DNA of 20,153 bases. Source: Eimeria necatrix (taxonomy: Eukaryota; Apicomplexa; Conoidasida; Eucoccidiorida; Eimeriidae). Location: positions 1 to 20,153 of the forward strand of contig NW_013654530.1 in NCBI RefSeq assembly GCF_000499385.1, in the 5' to 3' direction. The notes below the pieces were generated by a model, which had not been told where the DNA came from, ran no database searches, and saw nothing but the letters and a program-made list of their open reading frames with translations. Positions 1 through 9,244 of the stretch are shown here, piece by piece. Each line of letters opens with the position of its first letter. The first letter of the stretch is position 1. The translations under genes were made by a program, and so were the position numbers.

Positions 1-73
1 GTGGGGGTGGGGGTGGGGGGGCATGCAGCAATTGTCAGGGGAGGGAAGGACCGGGAGGCAGCGCTGCAGCGAG

Positions 74-105
<32 letters not shown>

Positions 106-283
106 CTGAGGCTGCAGCAGCAAGCGCTCAGCTGTGCTGGAGGCTATGTGTGCAGCAGCAGCAGCAGCCGCACCAGCGCCAGCAGCACGGCAGCAGCAAC
201 ACTAACCGCAGCACAGCAGCAGCAGCAGCAACACCAACAGCAGCACAGCAGCAGCAGCAGCAGCAGCAGCACAGCAACAGCAC

Positions 284-318
<35 letters not shown>

Positions 319-487
319 CTAACAGCAGCACAGCAGCAGCAGCACTAACCACAACAATACCAAAACAACAGCACCAGCAGCAGCAGCCCTAATAGCAGCA
401 CAGCAGCAGCACTAACAACAACAGCAGCATCACTAACAACAGCAGCAGCACCACCAACACCAACAGCAGCAGCACTACCAACAACAA

Positions 488-519
<32 letters not shown>

Positions 520-528
520 AGAGTGCAC
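1..528 (-). repeat. CAG/CTG-rich intron downstream of BRF1 exon 3
   Basis: Nearly continuous CAG, CAA and CTG trinucleotides from about 75 to 528 follow the exon 3 donor. A short G-rich tract (GTGGGGG repeated) lies at 1-20. I see no exon here on either strand. The long Q/S/A and L/C frames are translations of the repeat. It is read as the start of BRF1 intron 3. Confidence -1.
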
Positions 529-648
529 CTGCAACAGACTGGATGTTGGAGAGGCCCCGCTGCAGCGCCTGCTCTCTCGTCTCGCCGCCCCCGAAGGCGA
601 AGCTGCGGCCAGTGCCTCCCGCAGGCACGAAGCGGCCCACCTAAATAA

Positions 649-732
<84 letters not shown>

Positions 733-996
733 GAATGGTGGCGCGGGCGGCGGTGCGGCGGGCGGAAACGAAGAGAGTGAGTTGCTCAGTTTGCTGCTTC
801 AGCAGCAGCAGCAGCAGCAGCGAAGGAGCAGCAGCAGCAGCAGCACAGCAGCAGCAGCAGCAAAACAGCCAGGCAGGCGGGGCACTGTACAGAAGCAACG
901 GGAGAGCGCAGCTGAAGCAGACAGGGTTTGCTGCTGCAGCTGAGTAGCACTCAGAAGCAGCAGCAGCAGAAGCAGCACCAGCAGCAGCGGAAGTAG

Positions 997-1028
<32 letters not shown>

Positions 1029-1413
1029 CAGACACCACAGAAGACAGCGGGCTGCAAGTGTATAGACAGATACGCGCACAAAGACACAGACACAAAACCT
1101 CAGCAGCAACGCATGCACACAAATGTAAGCAGCAGCAGCAAATGCAGCAGCAGCAGCAACAGCAAGAACACCAATAGCGGCACATAGCAATAGCAACAGC
1201 TACAGCAGCAGCAGCAGCAACAGCAGCAGCCACAGAAATAGTAGCAGCAGCAGCAGCAGTACGTGTGGCACCGACAGCGACAGCAACAGCAGCAGCAACA
1301 GCAACAGCAGCGGCAACAGAACCAAAAACAGCAGCAACACAAGTAACAGCACCCGCAGCAGCAACAGCGACTGCAGCAGTGAACGCAGCTGCACCGACAG
1401 CTGCAGCAACAGC

Positions 1414-1444
<31 letters not shown>

Positions 1445-1446
1445 GC

Positions 1447-1480
<34 letters not shown>

Positions 1481-1574
1481 GCTTACCATGGACACGCCGC
1501 CCCCAGCAGACTCTGTGAATTGAAGACCTTCAACAATGCCGCTCTCCTCAAGCACGGCCCCACACCTGCACCCC

Positions 1575-1608
<34 letters not shown>

Positions 1609-1847
1609 GCAGATGCTCCCGGACAGCAGCAACGACACTCCAAGCAGCAGCGCTACTACTGCTGCTGTTACTGCTGCTGCTGCTACTACTGCTGCCATTG
1701 TTGCTGCTGCTACTGCGACCACTACTGCTACTGCTGCTGTTGCATATGCTGCTGCTGCCGCCGCTGCTGCTACTACAACTACCGCTGCTGCTACTACAAC
1801 TGCGGCAGCTGCTGCTGTTCTTGCTGCTGCTGCTACTGCAACTACGC

Positions 1848-1884
<37 letters not shown>

Positions 1885-1970
1885 CACCTGCAGCAAGTGA
1901 GTTCTCCCTTGTTCTCGCTCCTCTCCAGCTCTTCGCTGCCGCAAAAGCGGCAGGTCTTGGGGCCCGCCAT
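529..1970 (-). CDS. BRF1: BRF1, TFIIIB subunit (N-terminal exons 1-3, continues past left edge)
   Basis: This is the TFIIB-related subunit of TFIIIB, which recruits RNA polymerase III to tRNA and 5S genes in the nucleus. Exon 1 (1970-1888) starts at an ATG in AAAATGG context and encodes a zinc ribbon: C7-x2-C10, 15 residues, then C26-x2-C29. Exon 2 (1565-1487) completes the ribbon and reads CGAVLEESGIVEGLQF, then TESAGGG, which matches the BRF1 signature (VLEDNIIVSEVQF, then ESSGGGSS) better than TFIIB. Exon 3 (640-529) encodes VGRFV and then TREQALQRGLSNIQSV, the segment before the first cyclin fold. Phases fit at both joins (2/1 and 0/0) and the donors are GTGCGA, GTAAGC and GTGCAC. Exon 3 ends in phase 1, so the cyclin repeats must lie left of the window. 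Introns are 846 and 322 bases and consist almost wholly of simple repeats. The identity is strong; the exact start is likely but unproven. Confidence -1.
649..728. repeat. (TAAA)20 microsatellite at a 3' splice site
   Basis: Twenty uninterrupted TAAA tetramers fill exactly 80 bases. On the BRF1 sense strand the tract is (TTTA)n and is followed by TTATTTAG, then exon 3. It therefore occupies the place where a polypyrimidine tract would be expected. Confidence -1.
799..1486 (-). repeat. CAG/CTG arrays filling BRF1 intron 2
   Basis: CAG runs interrupted by CAA, ACA and short unique spacers cover most of this stretch. On the BRF1 sense strand they read CTG/TTG. The only clearly unique piece is about 1030-1110, which I could not assign to any protein. 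Confidence -1.
1566..1887 (-). repeat. CAG/CTG arrays filling BRF1 intron 1
   Basis: On the plus strand CAG repeats (about 1577-1608) switch to CTG/CTA repeats (about 1658-1882) within the same intron, so the intron holds inverted trinucleotide arrays. A sense-strand transcript could pair CUG with CAG inside the intron. Confidence -1.
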
Positions 1971-2011
1971 TTTGGCTGGTTTTGCTGCTGCAGCTGCAAC
2001 TAGTTGCTCTT

Positions 2012-2043
<32 letters not shown>

Positions 2044-2171
2044 CCCAGGCGCAGCAGCAGCAGCAGCAACAGCAGCTGCGAAGGTCTCCGCTTGGGCCCC
2101 TCTGAGCCCCACGCACACGATCCTGCGGGGTTACGGTGTACGTTCACCTGAAATCCAAGAAAGCCCAGAGA

Positions 2172-2205
<34 letters not shown>

Positions 2206-2276
2206 GTACGGGGTAATCCTGCTGCTCAGCGTGCTGCTGCTGCTGCTGCTGCTGCTGAAGCTTAGATACCCACCAG

Positions 2277-2356
2277 AGGGGCATTTAGGGGCCCCAAGGT
2301 AAGCAGGGGGGCCCCCGGCTGCTGCTGCTGGGGGCCCCAGTCGCTGCAGGGGCCCC
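2277..2356. repeat. GGGGCCCC-type palindrome cluster
   Basis: Several GGGGCCCC or GGGGGCCCC blocks flank a short CTG run. The blocks are self-complementary and mutually complementary, so strong hairpins are expected on either strand. Confidence -1.
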
Positions 2357-2437
2357 CAAGAAGAAGCAGCTTGAAAGCTTCTTGAGAAAATATCTGTGTT
2401 CTATGTAAAATAAAAAGCAGATCTGCTAATGCAGCAT

Positions 2438-2468
<31 letters not shown>

Positions 2469-2692
2469 AGGTAGCCTTTCTTGACACGAGCAGGGCCCCG
2501 CAAGCTGCTGCAGACGACAGAGCAGCAGCAAGAAATCCCCAGGTGTATTTATTTTTTGTGTAAATTAGAATTCTAAATAATTAATTTAACAAAATAAATA
2601 TAAAATATCTCGTTCACTGCATCATTTCCCGCAGCAGCAGGATCCTACAAGCCACAGACTCGACCCTACGCTGCAGCAGAGGGCCCCCCGTA

Positions 2693-2729
<37 letters not shown>

Positions 2730-2963
2730 TTTCTGAAGGCCTTTAGGCCGGCTATTTTAATGCGGCCATTTCCATGTCAATTGGGCAAGTAAGCTGTGTG
2801 GCCAGCTGCGGGCAGCAGCAGGCGCCCTTAGCGACGCTGGTGCAGCAGCAGCAACAGCAGCAGCAGCAACAACTGCAGCAACAGCAGCAACAGCAGCAGC
2901 AGCAGCAGTCCAGCTTCTACAGAACAGAAAACACGGGCAGCAGGACCCTAGGGCTGCGGCAGC

Positions 2964-2999
<36 letters not shown>

Positions 3000-3298
3000 T
3001 CGCTGCACTGGCGCAGGTGTACATACACTCCGCAATGCATATAACGAAAGAGGCACAAATTTAAATGTAGAAAAGTAACTAATTTACTGAAGTTCACATT
3101 ATAATATACTTTTATTGAGTCTAGGAAGTAAATATAAACAAGTAAGACGAACAATGGACTTGCTGCTGGCAGCAACGCAGGTGCAGCAAACAAAACACTA
3201 TGCAAGTCTGGCTCTGCAGGCAGCAGCAGCAGCTGCTGCAGCAGCAGCTGCCCAAAATTAAATATTTATTTCATAAGTCCTGCTGCGGGCCGTCTGCG

Positions 3299-3429
3299 GC
3301 CCCAGGGGCCCCCTAGGGGGGCCCCAGGGGGCCCCCAGACCCCGCAGCAAGTGTAAAGGGGCCCTCCGGGGGGCCCCTGTGGGGGCCCCTCAGGGGGGCC
3401 CCCCTGTGGGGGCCCCTGAGGGGGCCCCA
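3299..3429. repeat. GGGGCCCC palindromic repeat cluster with a ~27-base tandem duplication
   Basis: About 130 bases of G-run/C-run alternation. The unit beginning CTGTGGGGGCCCCT occurs at 3377-3402 and again, slightly altered, at 3404-3428. Similar blocks occur at 2277-2356 and 20097-20153, so this is a dispersed simple repeat type of this genome. Confidence -1.
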
Positions 3430-3772
3430 AACACCCAACGGCTCGGGCAATTAAGCTCTAAACGATTTACTTCGCTGCGGTGCCTTGAGGCAGTCCCCAG
3501 CGCCCTGCTGCTGCTGCTGCTGCTGCTGTGCTACGCTGCTGCCTCTTTGCTGCGCTGCAGCTGCTGCTGCTGCTGCTGCTGCTGCAACTGTGCATGCGGA
3601 AGCAGGCCACGCACTCTGCAAGGAGCGCGCCAGTAGAGGCCCCCTGAATTGGTGCGCAGACCGCCCTGCTGCTGCTGCTGCTGCAGCATCCGCGTTTGCG
3701 GCGCATGCAGCAGCAGCAGCTGCAGCAGCAGCAGCTGCAGCAGCAGCAGCTGCTGCTGCTGCTGCCAGCGCC

Positions 3773-4198
3773 TCAAACTCCCAGGTCCGGGTGCTGCTGC
3801 TCGCCCTTCTGGGCAATGGTCTGGTAAGAGACGCCCTTGTGGAGCGCGGAGTGTACAGACACCACAAGGGCGCACAGCAGCAGCAAAGTCATTACAGCAT
3901 TGCCAGCAAGCAGCAGCAGCAAACAAGCACTGCCTGCGCAAACAGCCCCCTGGAAGCTCTTCTTCGGCAGCCGCGTGTCTCCAATCTGCAGCAGCAGAGA
4001 GCCGCAGCAGCACGCGCTCAGCCAACGCCAGCAGCAGCAGCAGCAGCAGCAGCGGCAGCGGCAGCGGAGGAGCAGCAGCAGAGGTGCAGCAGCAGCAGCA
4101 GCAGCGCCGGCAGCAGCAGCGGCAACGAAAACAGCCAGCCAAGAGGAATGACAACTACGCCAACACCAGCAGCACAAATGCCAACACCAAAAGCAGCA

Positions 4199-4235
<37 letters not shown>

Positions 4236-4371
4236 TAACAATAACAGCAACAAGATCAGCAGAAGCAGCAAGAACAGCAGCAGCGGCACCAGCAGCAAAG
4301 ACAACATCCCCGCCAGCGGCGTCAACAGCAACAACAACAGAGCACCAACAACAGCAGAAACAACAACAGCC

Positions 4372-4422
<51 letters not shown>

Positions 4423-5101
4423 GCGGACCTGGACCTCGCCCTTGAGGGAGGCGAAGGCGCAGAGGGCCCCGCAAAGGCCCGCGACGGCGAAGACCGGAGG
4501 GTTGAGGAGGGCGCAGAGAGCAGCAAAGCAGCAGCAAATGCAAATGTAGTTAGTGGTGAAGTAGCGGAAGTTTCGCTGCATGCGATCGACTGCAGCAGCG
4601 CCGCTGCAGGGCCGCTGGAAAGCAGCAGCAGCAGCAAACTCGGACCAGGGGGCGCAGCGGCTGAGCACGGCGCGGTGCAGCAGCAGGTAGACTCCGTGGA
4701 TCTGCAGCAACGCCGCAGCAGCGCTCGCTCGCCCTGAACCCCGGCCAAACCCCAAACCCTAAACCCTAAACCCTAAAAGGGGGTCTGCGCACCTGCGAAA
4801 CCGCGAACTTGGCGCCGCCGGGGTCCTTGCGGCCGTCCAAAGTGCCCGAAAGCGCTGCAGCTGCTGCAGCAGACGGCGGGGAGCCCCCCAGCGACACTGT
4901 GGCGCGGGACTCCGCGGGAGGCGGCGGCGGAATAAACTGATCTGCATGCAACTGAGGGCAATTGGAGTCTGCGGAGAAGTTCGCAACGGGCGTGGGGGCC
5001 TCGGAAAGGGCCTGGTGGCCGGGGGCGTCGCTGGCGTAGAAGTCGTCCACGGCTGCGGCGCTGAGCGCCGGCTCGCCGCCGCCGACTGGCTCCAGCATCA
5101 T
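3773..5101 (-). CDS. PRA1-family protein (prenylated Rab acceptor), 3 exons
   Basis: PRA1 proteins are ER/Golgi membrane proteins that bind prenylated Rab GTPases and act in vesicle traffic. Exon 1 (5101-4793) encodes a Ser/Ala/Pro-rich N-terminus from a double ATG. Exon 2 (4701 to 4435 or 4429) holds the family core: CAPWSEF (residues 119-125), then RNFRYFTTNY (146-155), then a hydrophobic hairpin LLNPPVFAVAG (about 156-187). Exon 3 (3985-3773) begins IGDTRLP and has a second hydrophobic hairpin, then a short polar tail and TGA. All exon phases are 0. The total is about 262-264 residues, longer than many PRA1 proteins because of the N-terminal extension. The intron 1 donor is CAG|GTGCGC. The intron 2 donor is non-consensus, either GAG|GTCCAG (4435) or CAG|GTCCGC (4429). 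An upstream exon is possible, because the frame stays open and protein-like before the ATG. Family identity is strong; the start and donor are less certain. Confidence -1.
3986..4428 (-). repeat. CTG/CAG arrays in PRA1 intron 2
   Basis: The intron is dominated by CAG on the plus strand (CTG on the gene's sense strand), including a pure run of 16 CAG at 4373-4420 directly after the proposed donor. The plus-strand Q/S/A/N-rich frames across 3485-4737 come from these arrays. Confidence -1.
4747..4778 (-). repeat. Telomere-like AAACCCT repeats in PRA1 intron 1
   Basis: One AAACCCC and three perfect AAACCCT heptamers, then AAAA. They lie inside the 91-base intron 4702-4792. On the sense strand of PRA1 the units read AGGGTTT. 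Confidence -1.
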
Positions 5102-7352
5102 CTCCAAACGCTGGAAAAACTCCTTTAAATCCCGAAAACAATGAACTGCGGTCGCGCCACGGCCTCTGCGCGCGCGCTTCTCCAGCTTTCCGCCAGCAGC
5201 AGCAGGCCGGATGTGCAAACTCCCTGCGCCACGTGTGCCCGCGCTCCCGCTCAAATGCCCACTCACAGCTCAGCCTTCCTTTATTTCCTTTTATTCAGAA
5301 ACGCGCAATTTAAAGAACTCGGGCTGGACGCGAAGCGCACAAGAACGCCGCGCGGGACCCAGAGCTGCGCGGCTGCCGCCGTCCCGCCGGTCAGTCAGTC
5401 AAGCACACCCGCCGGGTGTCTGCTCTCTTTCTAGCGCCAAAATGCTGTCCTTTTCTCCGCAAATTTATCCTATTTCGGCGCTTCATTACCGGCCGCGATT
5501 ATTTCGTGGAAAAGAACACTTCAACGCCCCTGCGCCCGCGTTTTCCCGCAGACTTGCCGCGGCGCAGAAGCGAAGTTGCAAACAGCGCAGCGAGCTGTCT
5601 GCCGCCGCCGCTTGCGGTGCATCTTCGCCTCTTTCAGGACTAAAGAAAAGTATTTCTTGCTTACTTACGACTTCGCTGCTATTGGACCAACTTCTGTTTT
5701 CCCCCGTAGCCTTTAGAAGCAGCTGCAGCCGCAGGAGCACCCCGCCACGGAAACCTGCGCTTTCCAAGTGACCCCCTGGCGACACACAGCAGCTTCCCTG
5801 CTTCAAAACGCCACAAAAGTGGCTGCTTACGAATAAAAGACACTCTCGAGCTGCCCTTAGAGTGCTGCTGCAGGCGGCCACAGCCAAACTCGTCGCTTTC
5901 AGCTGTGGAGCCCCTGCTGCAGCGCAGCTGCGTTAGCTGCCAAGGAACTCTGCGTTGCAGTGCAGCATAGCCCGATAGCCTCTGCAGCATTTGCTTCTTG
6001 CAACAAGCGACGCTCTAGCGGCGTCTAGCCCCCCGAAAGCACCATTTGGGGGCAGTCGATGAGCTCTTACTTGGGCCTTTTGCTTCTCTTTTGCCCCCAG
6101 AACTTCTCCTAGGTGCCTTCCGCGGCACTTAATTGTCTCATTGCAGAAAGCCACACTTTCCCGAAGCGCTTTAGATGCCCCAGGAGCAGCCCAGCTCAGC
6201 ACCCAGAGGCAGCTTTCCTGGGGGAGCGGCTGACTACTAAAGACAGGCTAGCGAGGCATTACTAAGTCTTGCCGACCCCAAAGCTCCAAGCTAGAGGCTG
6301 CGGGGCTCTTTAGGCTTTATTTTGTGAACCATTTTTGCTTCTCTAGAAAGCTTTTGGCTAGCCAGCTAGCTGCAGCTGGCGCCGGGCGATCCCCAGCGGG
6401 CGGCCCGCGGACTGAGGGGTGCGAAGCTCAAGTATTGTCATGGTTTCTTTAGAGCTGAAGAGCCCTTGACTGAAAAGCACTTTTTTTCTGCAAAAGACAG
6501 CATTTATTTGCGAAGCTTGGGTGCAAACGCAGGCCAAAAGGGCCCCGGGAATGCAGCAGTGGCCTCCTAGAGCTGGTAAGCAATGAACTTTTCAAGATTA
6601 GAAAGTTGAATTCTGAGCATCTTGAGAGTATTGAACATATTTACTTCGCGGGCGAGCAGTCTGTGGAGGAGCTGCAGCACCCGTGAAGGGATAAATCTAA
6701 AATTGCCCTCTTTAGAGTTTCTCCCCAGCGCAAGTTGCTGCCTTTCTATGGGCTTCTTAAGTGCTGCTGTTGCTGCTCATGGGGCTTCCGCGCAGCGCTG
6801 CCACTTGCGAAGCAGCAGACACAAGTGCTTCCATGAAGGCTCTTAGCAGCAAAGGCCTTGCTGGTCCTCAGGGGGGCTGCATTCCACGAGAAGCTGACAG
6901 TCTAGGACTCGTTCTCTGGGGTTTAGGATGCTTTCTAGCTGTGTACTATTAGGCTCCTTGCAAGTGCAGCTTTTGGGCCAAGCAGCCACACTTGGGGCCG
7001 GAAGTTGCTTCCAAATGGAAGCATTAGCAAGGAATACTGATCATAAGGAGCCATGAAGCCGCAGAAGCGGTGCAGAAACCAGAAATGCATACCTGGGCAA
7101 GGATAAAGAGTTCAGAATGCAAGGTTCAATCCCTCCAATAGGTGGAATGATAGAGTCTTTGTGCAGTGTGCTGGCTGGGATTTGGTGAGCGCCTTAGGCT
7201 TTCAAGAAAACTCTCTCTAAAGGGAGAAAGAACTCTACTTGAGGAGAGCAGATTATCGGAGGCTGAAAAATCGCCTGCAGCCTCTTCAGAAGCCCACTGC
7301 GAGCTTCTGTTAGCAGCAGCAAAATAAATATGTATTAATTGTGTACGTTTAA

Positions 7353-7370
7353 ATATATATATATATATAT
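7353..7370. repeat. (AT)9 run
   Basis: Nine AT dinucleotides in an AT-rich island around 7320-7440. No gene can be tied to it. Confidence -1.
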
Positions 7371-8708
7371 TCTACGCCTTTATGTGCATTTAGACACGTG
7401 TGTGCATAGATATATACTTACATATGTACTCATATTTCTCCTGCCGCTCCCTCACGTGATTGTCAATGCTCTTGAACCAGCAACATATATGCTGCTGACA
7501 AGAGAGGTATCCTGCACTGCCATTTACTCTAAATGCCCCTCTATAAAAGCCCCTCTACAGAAATGCGATCTCATGCTTTCTGCAGTACATCTGAGTCAAA
7601 AGCAGCGCCACGCAGAAGACTAGCTGCCAGCGAGCTTGACAGGGAAAATGTTTAGAGGAGTTTCTTTCAAATTCAAAGTGCGCCGAACGCCTGAGCTTTT
7701 TGTCTATTGGCTGCGTCAAGAAACAGAGCCTTTACTTATCCTTTTTGTTCGATCTTTCGCCTTTCCGGGCAAAGCCACCTGCACAGCGACCCACTGCTGT
7801 GGAAGCACTAGAGCCCGTGCTCTGCGAGCAACAGCAGCTGCTTTACTGCTCCAAATGCCTAAAATCCTGAAATACTAGTTAAGTTCCAGCGCCTTAACGG
7901 CTCCAGGGCTGCGCCTGGACAGAGAAAGGCGAGTGTGGACGGGAGTTCTGAGTCGCGGAGAAGTTCGGCGAGAAGTGCAGTCTAGCATAATCGCGAGGCC
8001 TTTAAGGCTGCAGATGGAAGTATGAGTGAAGGAAACTAAAAGTCCTCGTGAACTAAAGCTATCTTGGGGCTCTGTGGTGCTGTCCAGTGGGTGTTATTGC
8101 CTGATCTGCCAAAGTTCAAGCCCTGGAAGTGAGGGCTGACTCGAGCCAGGGAGATGGCGAGGTTAATTCAGAACAGACACATATTTTTAATGTTCACCAC
8201 ATCGCCAGGCGTTGACTGATTTGTAATCTGCAAACAAATGCAGCAGAAGCTACCTCCGCCATCCTCTCCAGCTTCTCAAACAGCAAGCGCATCAACCAGC
8301 AACAAATGCAGCAAGGCAAGCCTGCTGCTGCCTTGCACAGCGCCGGCTCTTTATTGCAGCAGCAGGAAAGCAAAGTTTCGACACGAACAGACGGCAAAAG
8401 AGCGCTGAGGCAGCGGGGAGCTCGAGCTGCACACCTCAGACCCAAACTGAGAAAGCACTGCCTAAATTTGAGCAGAGACCGAAGACATGACTCGACTAAA
8501 ACGCCAAAACTGTCCTGCATTCGCAAGAAACCCCGTAAGCCCAGAGGCCCAAACTGCAGATTCAAAGTCTGCAGCGCTGCGGCCCCGAGGCCACGGCTGC
8601 CCTTCTGGGGCGGGCCTGGCAAATAAGGGGCGGCGGGGTGTGAGGGCCTCTGCAGGGCTGGGGAAGATGGCTATGTTGAATTTCAGAATCTTATTAGCAA
8701 AGCACCAC

Positions 8709-8730
8709 TTTCCGGGAGGAAACCCGGAAA
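8709..8730. repeat. Perfect 8-base inverted repeat with 6-base loop
   Basis: TTTCCGGG, then AGGAAA, then CCCGGAAA. It lies about 515 bases upstream of the KH gene start. It could be a hairpin or a dimeric protein site; nothing proves a role. Confidence -1.
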
Positions 8731-9244
8731 TGGCGGCGTTTGAAGCGCAGCGGGCCAACGCCACGGGGAATCCTACGCAAAGTTAGGCTCAAAAGGCGAG
8801 TTTATGTTTCAAATTATATTATAAAAGCAGCACTTGGGCTGAAATCAACAATTCCAGGTGGCGGCGCTGCGCAGCATCCCGCAGCAAATCAGCGACGCCC
8901 GCTGCAGACGCGCGCAGGGCACCCACAGGGGGTTGCGTGCTGCCAAGGAGCGGCGGATTCTTATAATCTCGCTGGAGAAATAGAGGCAATTAAATATTAG
9001 TTGTGTGTGGCACTTGGTGGATGAGACGGGATAAAGCTGCTGTGTGGGGCGGAAGGTGATAGGGGACAGACGGCTGCTGCAGCAATTGCTGCGCGCACTG
9101 TTCTGGCATCTCACGGCGTAACCGCGTAGATAGGGCGGCTGCCGACTCCGTCGGTTTTTCGAATATATCTGAATTGTTTTTCTCCTTGCATTCGGAGCAT
9201 ATCCCACAACCGTTCGAAAGCGTTGGCCGGCGCAAGACACCAGA

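Larger units (their letters stand above)
1971..3772. other. Intergenic, between BRF1 start and PRA1 end
   Basis: Both flanking genes are on the minus strand, so this holds the PRA1 3' region and the BRF1 promoter. It contains CAG/CTG arrays near 2011-2078, 2172-2262, 2437-2468, 2693-2727, 2843-2908, 2962-2999, 3505-3590 and 3667-3770. It also has AT-rich islands at about 2545-2615, 3060-3125 and 3255-3275, and two GGGGCCCC-rich clusters. I found no exon with non-repeat coding character. The open frames are repeat translations. Confidence -1.
5102..9244. other. Divergent intergenic region, repeat-poor
   Basis: This 4.1 kb lies between PRA1 (minus) and the KH protein gene (plus), so it should hold both promoters. 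CAG arrays are almost absent, in sharp contrast to 1-4740. The first 700 bases are GC-rich and the middle is mixed, with an (AT)9 run at 7353-7370. Several open frames of 60-190 codons exist (for example 5211-5771 plus and 8194-8622 minus), but none shows a motif, codon bias or convincing splice partner. I looked for tRNA A/B boxes and common snRNA starts and found none convincing. Confidence -1.

Noticed and set aside
641..1093. Minus-strand ORF with repeated Leu-Phe-Ile-Tyr
   Set aside because: This is the direct translation of the (TAAA)n microsatellite.
1265..2118. Alanine-, serine- and leucine-rich ORFs on both strands
   Set aside because: All six frames of CAG/CTG arrays are open. The only non-repeat coding pieces are the BRF1 exons on the minus strand.
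3485..4737. Long plus-strand Q/A/S/N-rich ORFs (354 and 362 codons)
   Set aside because: They translate CAG arrays in several frames at once. The minus strand over the same bases carries PRA1 exons with domain motifs and matching phases.
5211..5771. 186-codon plus-strand ORF
   Set aside because: It has no recognisable motif, no codon bias and no splice partner, and its start is unsupported. It is probably a chance frame in GC-rich intergenic DNA.
7110..7135. Possible tRNA B box (GGTTCAATCC)
   Set aside because: The flanking bases do not form a T-arm stem, and no A box or acceptor stem was found at the right distance.
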